Positions 34,001 to 44,770 of a stretch of 64,000 nt of DNA are shown here, piece by piece. The position numbers and the translations under genes are program-made. Numbering within the stretch: position 1 is the first letter of the stretch; every line of letters starts with the position of its first letter. Source of the stretch: Mycoplasma anserisalpingitidis (GTDB taxonomy: Bacteria; Bacillota_I; Bacilli_A; Mycoplasmatales; Metamycoplasmataceae); contig NZ_CP041663.1 of NCBI RefSeq assembly GCF_007858495.1, positions 1 to 64,000 on the forward strand. Reading direction: 5' to 3'. The notes beneath the pieces are model-generated. The model was not told the DNA's origin and made no database searches. It worked only from the letters and a program-made list of their open reading frames with translations.

Positions 34001-36218
34001 TAAAAAACAAAAAGATGTATATTCAGCAAATTTAAATAATATTTCATATATAAATGATTTAGTTTTATTTGAAAATAAAATTAATAATTCTAAAATTAAA
34101 GTTCAAAAATTAAACGACGTTCCAATTTACAATGAAAATTCTGAATTGAGTGTTAAATTAATTAACTTAAAAGATCAAATAATTGATGATTTAGAGTATG
34201 ATGATTTCTATAATATTGTTTTAACACCGCTTAATGAAGTTATAACAGAATTAAGAAATAAAGTTAATAGTACGAATAACATCAAAACAAGCTGGAATTA
34301 TAAAAATGCTGATTCATCTCTTAAAAAAGAGTTTGAATCTAGTCTAGAAAATTCATCCTTATTAGTAAATGAAATTGATATTAACTTAATCAATAACCAA
34401 CTTAAAATGTTGAATAATTCAATTAATAATCTTAATGGTGATTTTCGTTTCAATGAATTATTAAATCAAGTTTTAAATATTGTTAATAATGAAACCATTT
34501 TAAATAATTCAACTCGTAATGATATTATTAAAGTTGCAAAAGAATACCAAGATATTAATGAACTCAGTTATTATAGAAGCAAAGTCGAAAAATTCATAAA
34601 TAACCTTAATAAATTGAGAGAAATTAAAGATAATAGCTTAAAAGTATTGTCTGATTACAATTATATTGATGCTGATGATGAAAATAAAAATGAATACAAT
34701 TTAATAATCACAGAAATTGATTCAATTTTAAGTAACCAAAATAATTTTGATGATGAATATTTTAACGACATAATCCAGAAATATAACAAAAGTCATTTGA
34801 AATTAAATGGAAATGTTAAATTAATTTTATTTAAGAGAGAAAAAAATGAATATTTAACAAAAAATAACATTACATTATTCATTGATGTGATTGAAAAATT
34901 CAAAACAGAATTAAACTCTAAAGATATAGATAATTTAACATCTGCTAATAGTAAATGAAATGAAATTTACAATAAGGTTAACATAATAAGTAGTATTAAT
35001 CAAACATTAAGTGAATTCAACACAAAATATATGACTGATACTTTTAAGGATAATTTTGTTAATAAAATTAATGCAGAGTATAATGTTGAAGAATTAGATA
35101 AAATCTATAATGAATTATTAGAAGTAAAGGAAAAATTTGATGAATTAATTTACGAAATTGAATATGATAAAGATTTTAAAAACACTCAAGATTATGATAA
35201 ATTAAATCAAAAAGAAAAAGAGAAATACGAAATTGTCTTAACAAATTCTATAGAATATCTTAAAACTAATTTTAACGCTGATAACTTGGTAATGTATATA
35301 AATAATTTAAGAAATTCTAGAATTCATGTTCCAAATATTATTCCTATAATTCCGTTAAAACCTGCTAAACCAATCGAAAAATTAACCTATATTTATTTTG
35401 TTTTCAAAGAAATAAACGAAGGAAATAATCAAGTAATTGAACATATAATTGGTGATGTTATTGAAATCAATTCGAATGATTTTGAAAATTTTGATTATAA
35501 ACAGTTTATTCCGGAAGGTTTTGAGCTAAGTGAACAAGTTTATATAATTAAAGGACAAAAAAATAATATTTATTTGAATTTGCGTATTACAGTAAATGAA
35601 CCTGCGGTTAGTGAACCAAGCTACCCAGTTATTCCTGTTAAACCAGATAAAGAAGAAAGTTTGAACGAGAATGTAAATGGTGATAATAATGTTGACGTTG
35701 AAGTGCCTGAAAATGAAGAAACTTTCGATCCAGTTATTCCTGAAATTCCAGAGAATTCTGAAAATTCTAATGGAAATATAAACGCTGATAATGATGGGGA
35801 TGCCGAAAATCCCGAAAACAATAATGAATCAGAAAATAATGATTTATCTACTCCGGAAACACCAATAAATCCTGATAATGAAGATCAAAACGATAAAATA
35901 GAAGAACCTAATGATGATATTGAAACACCTTCTAAGGATTCTGACAGTGAAAGTTCATTGGAGCGACCTTCAACATCTGAAGATTCAGAAGAAAACAATA
36001 CTCCAGAAACACCGGTTGATTCTGATGAAACAAATAAAAACGACGGAAATATCGATTCTGAAATGCCTTCAATTTCTGAAAATATTGAGAGTAATAAAGT
36101 AAAAATTATAGTTGGTATTGTTGCAGGATTTGTAAGCTTATTATTCATTTCTGTTTCTACATTTTTAGGAGTTAAGAATGGATGATTTACAAACTTATTA
36201 AGAAAATTTAAAAAATAG
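31041..36218 (+). CDS. Giant surface protein with N-terminal PI-PLC domain
   Basis: 1725 residues in one frame using many UGA Trp codons. Signal peptide at 1-30. Residues about 60-330 are a phosphatidylinositol-phospholipase C X domain: IPGTHDSGMFD holds the first catalytic His, RFFDIRV the metal/acid region and WIKHGSAF the second His. Then about 1100 residues of Asn/Lys/Glu-rich helix (about 400-1500). A Pro/Glu/Ser/Asn-rich stalk (about 1515-1685) follows, and a single membrane span (VKIIVGIVAGFVSLLFISVS) with a basic tail. It should be a long stalked surface enzyme acting on host PI or GPI; a structural role without enzyme activity is possible. SD aaggag; strong terminator behind it. Confidence 0.88.
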
Positions 36219-36246
36219 ACCATAGTTTCAAACTATGGTTTTATAA
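36219..36246. terminator. Bidirectional terminator
   Basis: ACCATAGTT/AACTATGGT stem with a short loop and flanking A/T runs, between the convergent PI-PLC gene and tdk. Confidence 0.85.
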
Positions 36247-36816
36247 TCTTCCTTTTTTTATTTTTGTACCTAAAACATGGCAATGTCTGCAACGAGCTTC
36301 ATATTCATTATCGCCTAGTAATCTAATTTCTGTTGAATTATCTTTTCTAAAAGAAAATGCAGCAGCAGAGTGACAAACAACACAAACAGATTTTAATTTT
36401 GAAACCTCATCGGCGATAGCTAATAATTTAGGAACAACACCAAATGGTCTCATCATGTAATCCATATCTAGACCACTAACAATAACTCTTACACCATTAT
36501 TTGTAAGTTTATTTATAACGTCTATGATTTCATCATCAAAAAAGTGAACTTCGTCAATTGCTACAGATTTGAATGATTTGTCAAAGTGCTCCAAAATTTC
36601 ACTAGGTTTTTCAATATTTATAGCTTTTACAAATTTACCATTTCTACTTACAATATTGTCAAAAGAAAACCTTGTATCAAATCTAGGTTTTATAATTAAT
36701 GTATTAATTTTAGCAATACTTAGAATATTTATTCGTTTTAATAATTCTTCTGTTTTACCAGCAAACATAGGGCCAGTAATTACTTCCAAAGTTCCATCAG
36801 GATATTTCAAAAACAT
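36241..36816 (-). CDS. tdk: Thymidine kinase
   Basis: Salvages thymidine to dTMP. 191 residues: P-loop GPMFAGKTEELL, lid and DEVHFF (Walker B), and two zinc CxxC pairs (CVVC and CRHC). I use ATG 36816 (SD agagga) over the in-frame ATG at 36831. Confidence 0.96.
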   Translation of the reverse strand: MFLKYPDGTLEVITGPMFAGKTEELLKRINILSIAKINTLIIKPRFDTRFSFDNIVSRNGKFVKAINIEKPSEILEHFDKSFKSVAIDEVHFFDDEIIDVINKLTNNGVRVIVSGLDMDYMMRPFGVVPKLLAIADEVSKLKSVCVVCHSAAAFSFRKDNSTEIRLLGDNEYEARCRHCHVLGTKIKKGRL

Positions 36817-36888
36817 CGTTCCTCTTTTCAAATATGTAATTTAATTATAAAATTTATTTTTGCAAAATCTAATAAAATTTAATGTGTT

Positions 36889-37722
36889 ATGAAAAAAGAA
36901 TTCAGCTTTGCACAAGAGATTAAACTTGAAATAATTGACAATCAAAAATTGCCTAAAAATATCAAATCTTTTATCAAAGGATTTATATTCTCAGGTGCAA
37001 AAATCATTGATGATGAGTACGTTTGTATAATTAGAAATAAAATATATTTAGAAAAAATAATAAATTTACTAAAGATTATTAAAATAGAATTTACTGTTCA
37101 AAATACTAAATTATCAATTAATAAAAAATATTTTAAAAATGAGTCAATCAATTATCCTTCGAGTTATTTTGCTGGCGTTTTCTTTTCTAGTGGAAGTTGT
37201 TTTAATAAAAACAGCACTTCTTATCATTTAGAATTTAGTTGTTATTACGAAAAAAATATGAACGTTTTAATTGAAAAACTAAATTCATATGATTTTGATT
37301 TTCATATTTTAAATAGAAACAATAAATTTACTGCATATATCAAAAAAATTGACAAAATTTGTGAGTTTTTACTTGCTATTGATGCGAAAAAAGCATATTT
37401 TTCTCTTCAAGATGTAAAAATTGAACGTGATTTAGAAAATACAATTAATAGAGTTAATAATATCGATTTCTCAAATTTGACTAAAGTAGCTAAATCTTCA
37501 ATAAATCATATTAAAATGATTAATTTCATTTTTGAAAATAATTTAGAAGGTTATTTTAATCAAAATCAATTAGTTTTCTTTAATATAAAATTAGAACACC
37601 CTGAACTCTCATTGCAAAATATTTCTGAAATATTAGAAAATGAATATAACATATTTATCTCCAAAGGTGGACTAAACCATTGAATTAACAAACTTAAATC
37701 TGTTTATGATAATTATAAATAA
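36889..37722 (+). CDS. whiA: WhiA-family DNA-binding protein
   Basis: 277 residues with an N-terminal LAGLIDADG-like domain (FIKGFIFSGAKI, YFAGVFFSSGSCF) and a C-terminal helix-turn-helix (HPELSLQNISEILE... ISKGGLNHWINKL). In mycoplasmas WhiA represses ribosomal protein genes in response to ATP/ADP; in other bacteria it affects division and chromosome segregation. Monocistronic. Confidence 0.92.
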
Positions 37723-37756
37723 GTCAAATTAAATGTTGAAAAACAAGCAATAAAAA

Positions 37757-37787
37757 AGTCAGTCTTAAGACCGACTAATTTTTATTT
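37757..37787. terminator. Terminator between whiA and the SPFH gene
   Basis: Stem AGTCaGTCT/AGACcGACT with a following T-run; works for both convergent genes. Confidence 0.75.
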
Positions 37788-38678
37788 TTCAACTTTTTCA
37801 ACTTTAGAATCATTAAACATTTCGGCTGTTACACTCATAGTTGAAGCAATGTCTGCAAGATTAGGTGGAATAATGATTTTTGTTGCATTTCCATCTGCAA
37901 GATTTTTTAATCCTTCAATTGATTGGTATTTAAGATATTCAGGTGTAATTTTTGCTGAAGTAATAAGTTCAATTGCTTCCCTTTCAGCTTGGGCTTTAAG
38001 AATTTTAGCTTCTTTATGAGCTTCAGCTTCAAGAATTAAAGCTTTACTTCTACCCTCGGCAATTTTAATACTTGCTTCTTTGCGCCCTTCAGCTTCAAGA
38101 ATGTTTGCTCTTTTTTCACGTTCAGCTTGCATTTGTTTTTCCATTGCTTTTTGAACATCTTTTGGTGGAGTAATATTCTTAACTTCAACTCTATTTACTT
38201 TGATTCCTCATGCATCAGAAGCTTCATCAAGAATAGAAGTCAATTTATTATTAACAATTTCTCTTGAAGTAAGGGTGTGGTCTAAATCTAATTCACCAAG
38301 TAAGTTTCTAAGTGTTGTTGCAGATAATTTTTCAAGAGCTAAATTAGGGTTTTCGGCTCCATATGTATATAATTTAGCATCTGTAATTTGGTAGAAAACT
38401 ACTGTATCAACAGTAATTAAAACGTTATCTTTTGTAATAACATCTTGAGGTTCATAATCAGATACTTTTTCCTTATAGTTTCCTTTCAAAGCTACTCTGT
38501 CAATGAAAGGAATTTTTACATGAATTCCACTATTTCAAACTTTTTTGTAAACTCCAAATCTTTCGATAACATAGAACGAAGTTTGTGGAACGATTTTAAT
38601 TGAAAGTGATAATGCTAATAGAATTAAAAGAATAATAACTATCACTAAAACTAATAATGCTGTATATGTTGGATTCAT
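37782..38678 (-). CDS. SPFH/Band 7 membrane protein
   Basis: Membrane scaffold that oligomerises and organises lipids or protease complexes (stomatin/QmcA type). 298 residues: one N-terminal span (about 5-30), the Band 7 domain (about 28-180; VPQTSFYVIERFGVYKK) and a C-terminal coiled coil rich in Ala, Glu and Lys (about 185-240; EAEAHKEAKILKAQAEREA). Two nt after the NfeD gene, the usual pair. Confidence 0.93.
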
Positions 38679-38680
38679 TT

Positions 38681-39157
38681 TTACTCTCCTTTAACTGGTT
38701 TAATATATAAAGTATTTCCTTCAATTTTTATAATTTCAACCTTTGTTCCTTGCTTAATAAAATCAATATTTTCGACTGGTAAAGTTCTAAAAGTTTTTCC
38801 ACCTATATAAACTTTTCCGTATTCTTCAACCGTTTTAGGCTCTCTGTGAGCATCGACTAATAAATCGGTTTGATGTCCAATTAATTCAAGAATTGGTCCT
38901 TTATATTTTGTTTTAATAAACTTTTTACCAAAGAAATAGAATAAAACTATCAAAATAGTTCCAATCACAATAAATAAAAGAACTTCTAAAATTGTGCTAA
39001 CTATACTTCCTTTTACAAAAATAGATATAAATAATGAAGGAATTGCTGAAATAGTTATTAAGCTACTATAAATTCCAAAAGTTGTTAATTCAACTATCAA
39101 TGAAACTAGAATTATTGTAGACCAGATAACTATTGTTATTATCATAATTTCATTCAT
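38681..39157 (-). CDS. NfeD-family membrane protein
   Basis: 158 residues, three or four spans (about 5-75), then an OB-fold domain (about 90-155; LIGHQTDLLVDAH... GKVYIGGKTFRTLPV). NfeD proteins partner stomatin-like SPFH proteins in membrane organisation. First gene of the pair. Confidence 0.9.
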   Translation of the reverse strand: MNEIMIITIVIWSTIILVSLIVELTTFGIYSSLITISAIPSLFISIFVKGSIVSTILEVLLFIVIGTILIVLFYFFGKKFIKTKYKGPILELIGHQTDLLVDAHREPKTVEEYGKVYIGGKTFRTLPVENIDFIKQGTKVEIIKIEGNTLYIKPVKGE

Positions 39158-39323
39158 AGTTAAATTATAAACATAAATTAGAAAAATATTTGTAATTTAA
39201 TGGTTAAAATGATTATTAAATTGTAAATAAATTAGATTATTAAACACTTATATATAGAGAATTAATTTATTTGATATAGGATATATTTAAAAATCTTAAA
39301 TTAAATAAAATTAAGGGTGATGG

Positions 39324-39353
39324 AAAAAAAGTGCGGAGAAATTATTCTCTACA
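39324..39353 (-). terminator. Terminator after the DUF3800 remnant
   Basis: Minus-strand stem GTAGAGAA/TTTCTCCGC (one mismatch) with a 3-nt loop and T7. Confidence 0.7.
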
Positions 39354-39357
39354 TTTT

Positions 39358-39429
39358 TTACCAGACCCTAAAATTATTATGTACTTTATCAAATACCCCC
39401 GATTCATCAGAATAAATATATAAATTCAT
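39358..39429 (-). pseudogene. DUF3800 N-terminal remnant
   Basis: A 23-residue frame with its own SD (tggag) begins MNLYIYSDESGVFDKVHNNF. This is the conserved start of DUF3800 proteins (YxxxDESG with the key acidic residues). It stops at once after RVW and a terminator follows; the remaining 200 or more residues are absent. A truncated, dead copy is the simplest reading. A functional micropeptide is possible but less likely. Confidence 0.6.
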
Positions 39430-39450
39430 TTTACTCCATAAATTAATTTT

Positions 39451-39553
39451 AAAATAAAAACCATCTAATTTAAGATGGCCCCGTGGTTGGCGAGCTTACA
39501 GTTCGCTTAAACATTAGTTCAATAACACAAGTATACAGCGTAATCATACCTGC
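39451..39553 (-). ncRNA. Structured RNA or leader upstream of the DUF3800 remnant
   Basis: From a minus-strand TATAAT (39560-39565) to a terminator CCATCT/AGATGG plus a T-run (39451-39478), about 100 nt without a frame. It has a GCGA/TCGC stem and is unusually GC-rich for this intergenic region. Structured RNAs next to DUF3800 genes are known (the DUF3800 RNA motif series of Weinberg and co-workers), and this position fits, but no consensus could be checked. Confidence 0.5.
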
Positions 39554-39594
39554 ATAATAATTATATACTAATACCGATTAAATTTCTAAAATGT

Positions 39595-40449
39595 TTATCC
39601 TATAAAATCCAAATCAGCCTTACCCTCTTGTTTTCACTTGTTTAGTAATTCTTCTCATTCTTGTTCATTTTTACAACGTAAATAATCAACTTGCATTTTA
39701 TCTTTAATTAAGTTATACTTCGGTGAAACAATACTATTTGTATAAAAATAGTATCATTCTTTAACTTTATTTATATCGTCTTTTGTTTCGGATTCATTTA
39801 CCATAAAAGTATAATTTGCAATTCTTCTTTGGTTTAAATCAACACTTTCTGGGTTTTCATAATCACCTTTATCATCTTCTAAAAATGCAGCCACAATACT
39901 ATATTTATCAGCACCCATCAAATATGAATAAAGTTGAGCTTGCTTACGGTAGTTTGCTGGAACATTTTCATAAATTCCATTGGCATTTTTTTTATTTCAA
40001 GTTTCATAGTTTTTTGCCCCAGTGGTTTTGATTTCTAAAATCATATTTTTTGATGGAATATAACCGTCAGGAACTCCACTAATAACTTCATCCTTACCTG
40101 CAAAATAGTCATAATTGTAATCTTTAGCACTGTAATTTTCAATATCTAAACCTTTAAATGTTGTTCTAAGTACATCAAATATTTTTGGTTCTAGAATTGT
40201 ACCAGCATAGATATATTTTTTTTGTAGTACATCCATTTTTAATCTTGCTATATGACAAAAAGCGCTAAACTGTGAACTAAAAGCAGTAACCTCTAAAACA
40301 TCAGCTACTGTACTACCACCAATTTTCTTGTATGACTTAAATTTGTTGTTTTTATTTTTAAGTTGTTGAAAAAAGTCAGGTGATAAAATTATTACCTGTT
40401 CTTCTTCGTCTAAAACATATTCTCTTCCGTTGTAATATTTTCTATTCAA
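39595..40449 (-). CDS. MAGa7180-like YqaJ-type putative nuclease
   Basis: 284 residues read with UGA as Trp. The viral-recombinase-like PD-(D/E)XK pattern is visible: GAGTILEPK-like segment (AGTILEPKIFDVLR), acidic SGVPDGYI and ILEIKTT (ExK), then a conserved QAQLYSYLMGAD. This is the YqaJ exonuclease arrangement and resembles the mycoplasma MAGa7180 family. It follows the P-loop kinase-like gene by 9 nt. Possible roles are recombination or processing of incoming DNA. Confidence 0.8.
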
Positions 40450-40458
40450 AACTTCTCC

Positions 40459-41097
40459 TTATTTTAAAAGGTTAGCAATGATTGCTTGAGTCATTGTTGT
40501 AACATTATCAAAATTTGCTACACCATTTTCGTTAACCATAATTTTGGCTGGAACAATATAATCAAAGCAAATGTTAACTAGTTTATCAAAACTTGTTTCA
40601 GTTATGTTGTCATCAACTCCAACTACAAATTTACTTGCATCCATAAATTTTTCAATTCTAATAGATAGAATTTTAACTTGTGCATCACTAACAAGATTTT
40701 TTATTTTGCTGATATTGCCTTTAAAATAGTCTAATTCATTAGGAAATCTCATATCATCAATTAAATATAAGCTATTAATTCCATTATCATTTGCAACCTT
40801 AACATTCTCAATTATTTTGTTAAAAGTTCTTGCACATCAAATGTCTGGATCTATGTTTCTACCAACTTCTCCCATAGCGATTCAAAGTGGTCTAACAACT
40901 TCTTTATCTTTACCATCTCATGCGATTTCATCTAAAATTGGTTTAGTTATAGTTTTAATTGGTTCAGCAAAAGAAAGCACTTTAATATCTTTAAAATCTT
41001 CTGCTAAGTGTTTTTTAAGTGATTCAGTTAAAAGACCCTTTCCTGATCTTCTTTTACCGTTAATTAATATAATAATATGTTTTTTTGAATCGTTCAT
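40459..41097 (-). CDS. P-loop kinase-like protein (dNMP-kinase type)
   Basis: 212 residues in one frame with UGA as Trp. Walker A-like IIILINGKRRSGKGLL near the start, and DDMRFPNELDYF (about 115-126), a block typical of phage-type deoxynucleotide monophosphate kinases (DxRFxNE). Start ATG 41097 with SD aggag. Co-transcribed with the YqaJ-like nuclease, which suggests a small DNA-metabolism unit of phage-like origin. Confidence 0.75.
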
Positions 41098-41518
41098 TTC
41101 TGCTCCTGACTTTAATATTTATATAATCTAATAATAGCATTTAAAAATTGAAGAATTTATAAAATGTAAAAATAATTAGGTGTAAAAATAAATAATTTTC
41201 AATGCAAATTTTTTGAATTTTTAAAGTATTTTCATAATAAAAATTATTGTTTTATTTTTGCTTAAAAATATTGATAAATTTACACTTTTTCATTTTAAAA
41301 GTTTAGAAAAACATAAGAAATTTTACTGAAATAATTTTTCACATTTTTAAAATTTTCAATTAGATTTAAAATTTAACTTTTTATAAATTATTATGTGTAA
41401 AATTCCAAAAAAGTGTGCAAAATAACACCTCAAGTTATCGTAAAAACAATATCTCTTTCCTTATTTTAAAACATGTTTGTAGTAAAATATAATGTATATG
41501 TTAAATAATAAGAAAAAT
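41098..41518. promoter_or_regulatory. AT-rich intergenic with glyS promoter
   Basis: About 420 bases of very AT-rich DNA with several TGTAAAAATAA-like repeats and no frame. TATAAT at 41488-41493 is the likely glyS -10; the transcript would begin near 41500, giving a short leader without SD. No T-box core is seen. Confidence 0.5.
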
Positions 41519-42856
41519 ATGCAAGAAATTGTAAATCATTTAAAGAATTCGGGTTTTGTTTACCAAGGAAGTGAAATTTATGGAGGACTTTCAAATACTT
41601 GAGATTATGGACCATTAGGTTCACTTTTAAAAGATAATATTGAAAATTCTTGAAAGAAAGAATTTATCTTCAAAGAGAAACAAAATTACTTAATTGATTC
41701 AAAAATTTTAATGAACCCACAAGTTTGAGTAGTTAGCGGACATGTAAGCAATTTCAATGACCCATTAATTGAAAATAAGGTTAATGGAAAGAGATATCGT
41801 GCAGATAAATTGATTGAAGAATTCGATCCAACTATAAATGCTGAAATTATGAGTTTTGAACAAATGAAAAACTTTTTAGTAGAAAATGTGAAAAAATATG
41901 AAGGAAGTGAAACGAATTGAAGTGATATTAGAACCTTCAATTTAATGTTTGAAACCAAACAAGGTGTTACTGAGGATTCTAAGTCTAAAGTTTATTTAAG
42001 ACCGGAAACAGCTCAAGGGATTTTTGTTAATTTTAAAAATGTTCAAAGAACTACAAGAAGTAAACTACCTATGGGAGTTGGACAAGTTGGTAAAAGTTTT
42101 AGAAATGAAGTTACACCAGGAAACTTTATTTTTAGAACTAGAGAATTTGAACAAATGGAACTAGAAGTATTTTGTTCACCTAAGCAAGCAACGGAAACAT
42201 TTGATTACTATGTAAATAAATGCTATGAATTTGCTCAAAAACTTGGAATTAGAAGAGAGAGTTTAAGAATTAGACCTCATGAAAAAGATGAACTTTCGCA
42301 TTATTCAACCGCGACTAGTGACATCGAATTTACTTTCCCATTTGGATGAGGTGAGCTATTAGGAATTGCTAATAGAACAAATTATGATTTATCTAGCCAC
42401 ATGAATGCTACTGGAGAAAGTTTAGAATATCTTGATCCAGTAACAAATCAAAAATTTATTCCTTATGTTATAGAACCAAGTATTGGACTAGATAGATTAA
42501 TGCTTGCTATTATCATTGACTCTTATGTTGAAGAAGAACTTGAAAATGACAGTAGAATAGTTTTAAAATTAGCTAAAGAAATTGCACCATATAAATTTGC
42601 CGTTTTACCACTTGTTAAGAAACTTTCGGATAAAGCTACAGAAATTTATGAAAAATTGATTGATTTAAATGTTTCTGTAACTTATGATGAGGCTGGTTCA
42701 ATTGGTAAAAGATACCGTAGACAAGATTCTATTGGTACATATTACTGTTTAACTGTTGATTATGACACTTTAGAAGATAATTGTGTAACTTTAAGAAATA
42801 GGGACACAATGGAACAAATTAGAATAAATATTGAAGATTTACACAAATATATTTAA
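41519..42856 (+). CDS. glyS: Glycyl-tRNA synthetase, alpha2 dimeric type
   Basis: Class II synthetase of 445 residues. Motif 1 begins [22 protein letters not shown]; motif 2 [21 protein letters not shown]; motif 3 [12 protein letters not shown] use ATG 41519 because ATG 41498 lies before the expected transcription start. First gene of glyS-dnaG-rpoD-nif3. Confidence 0.95.
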
Positions 42857-42871
42857 TTAAATTGGAGTTAG

Positions 42872-44761
42872 ATGACGGATTTTAATCAAATAATTAATAA
42901 TGCTGATATAGTATCAACTATTTCAAATTTTGTTAATTTACAGAAAAAGGGTAAGGATTATGTCGGTCTTTGTCCATTTCATGGTGATTCAAATCCTAGT
43001 ATGAGTGTATCTCCGGATAAGAAAATTTTTAAATGTTTTAGTTGTGGAACTAGCGGTAACGCTTTAACCTTCTTGATGAAAATTAAATCTCTTAGTTTTA
43101 CTGAAGCTATTAAAATTTTAGCTAGTGAGCAAGGGATTGAATTAAACATAAAAGATCATTCACTTGATTATCTAAACCAAATTAGCGATGAACAAAAAGA
43201 ACTTTTGGATATTTTAAGTAATGCAGAAAGCTTTTTTCATGTTAATTTGCTTTCGAATAATAATGCTAAAAAGTATCTTGAATCCAGAGATATTTCACTT
43301 GAATTAGCTCGCTATTTAAGAATTGGTTATGCTCCTGAAGATGGGATAACTAGACTAATTGGTCAATTTAATTATGATGATACAAAATTAAATCAAGCTG
43401 GTTTAAAAAATGAAAATTTAAATGAATATTTTAGAAATAGACTTATTTTTCCAATTCATGATGAACATGGTAACACAATCGCTTTTAGTGGTAGATTGCT
43501 ATACAAAGATACAAATTCTCCAAAATATCTTAATTCACCCGAGACTATTGTTTTCAACAAATCTAGTGTCTTATATAACTTTGATCGTGCTAAAGAAGAA
43601 GCAAGAGTTAAAAAGGAAATTTATCTTTGTGAAGGATTTTTTGATGTTATAGCTTTACTTAAAGTGAATTATAAAAATGCTGTGGCATTAATGGGAACCG
43701 CACTAACTAAACAGCATTTAAATTTACTAAGGAATTTAAGAATTAATATTTTTCTAGATAATGATACGGCAGGAGTTAATGCAACACTTCATTCAGTCCA
43801 CTTTTTACTAAAAAATAAATTCGAAGTTTTTGTGATTAATAATCCTTTTGATTTAGACCCTGATGAAATTTTAGTAAGAAATGGTTCAAATGCTTTGCTT
43901 GGAGTGTTAAATAATAAAATTACAGGCATTGAGCATGTTTATGATTTATTAATCAAACGTTTTAATTTAGATGTGCCAAAGAGTATAACTTTACTTAACA
44001 TTAAAAATTTTGTAGAAGAATTTAAAAATTATTTACTTTACTGTGATGATGAAATCATAAATTACTTCAAAAACATGATTTATAACAAGTTTAATTATGA
44101 ATTTGAAGTTAAAAAAAATGAACAAAGTGATGAATTTTATGAATTAAATAGTGATGAAAAATTGATTGATAATTCAAAAATTTTTAATCAAACTTACACA
44201 CAAAATAATAACTACAATTTTAATAATAAAACTCAAGTTAAAAGATTTAATCAAGCTAAAATCAAAAATCACCTTTCTTCAGATCCGTTAAATATTTTAT
44301 TAATTTCATTTTTAAAAAATCCAAGTACAGAAAAATATATATGGGAAAAAGGAATAAAAATAATCAATGAATATGCAAGATTTCTTAAAGACTCAATATC
44401 ACATGAATTATTTATCCAGTATTGTAAAGAATACAAGAAAAGTAATGGAAAAATGACTGAAGAACAAAAAGAGAAAATTTTATATTCAATATACAATAAA
44501 TTTTACGATTTTATAATAAGTCATATTAGTTCTGAGGATATTTCAAAAAATGTACTTAATAGTTTAATAATTGACATAGATAAAAGAATTAATGAATTTC
44601 AAAATTTAGAAGAGTTTAGAAATTTCATTAAAAACACCTACGATAACATTAACTCTAATCAATTTTTAGTTCGTAAATATATCTCTGCTGAAATTCCAGA
44701 ATTTAAAAAAGATATATTGATAAAAAATATGGAAGCTAAAAAAGGTAAGAAAAAAGAATAA
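42872..44761 (+). CDS. dnaG: DNA primase
   Basis: Makes RNA primers at the replication fork. 629 residues. The zinc domain is at 30-65 (CPFHGDSNPSMS, CFSCGTSG); the TOPRIM domain has EGFFDVIAL and DNDTAG (about 255-310). The C-terminal helicase-binding domain is diverged and Asn/Lys-rich. SD ttggag before ATG 42872. No UGA codon is used. Confidence 0.96.
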   Translation: MTDFNQIINNADIVSTISNFVNLQKKGKDYVGLCPFHGDSNPSMSVSPDKKIFKCFSCGTSGNALTFLMKIKSLSFTEAIKILASEQGIELNIKDHSLDYLNQISDEQKELLDILSNAESFFHVNLLSNNNAKKYLESRDISLELARYLRIGYAPEDGITRLIGQFNYDDTKLNQAGLKNENLNEYFRNRLIFPIHDEHGNTIAFSGRLLYKDTNSPKYLNSPETIVFNKSSVLYNFDRAKEEARVKKEIYLCEGFFDVIALLKVNYKNAVALMGTALTKQHLNLLRNLRINIFLDNDTAGVNATLHSVHFLLKNKFEVFVINNPFDLDPDEILVRNGSNALLGVLNNKITGIEHVYDLLIKRFNLDVPKSITLLNIKNFVEEFKNYLLYCDDEIINYFKNMIYNKFNYEFEVKKNEQSDEFYELNSDEKLIDNSKIFNQTYTQNNNYNFNNKTQVKRFNQAKIKNHLSSDPLNILLISFLKNPSTEKYIWEKGIKIINEYARFLKDSISHELFIQYCKEYKKSNGKMTEEQKEKILYSIYNKFYDFIISHISSEDISKNVLNSLIIDIDKRINEFQNLEEFRNFIKNTYDNINSNQFLVRKYISAEIPEFKKDILIKNMEAKKGKKKE

Positions 44762-44770
44762 GAGGAAGAT

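Noticed and set aside
35621-36223. Minus-strand Ser/Pro-rich frames under the PI-PLC stalk
   Set aside because: Antisense shadows of the acidic Pro-rich stalk.
41098-41518. Replication origin in the AT-rich stretch before glyS
   Set aside because: No cluster of DnaA boxes and no dnaA/dnaN neighbours.
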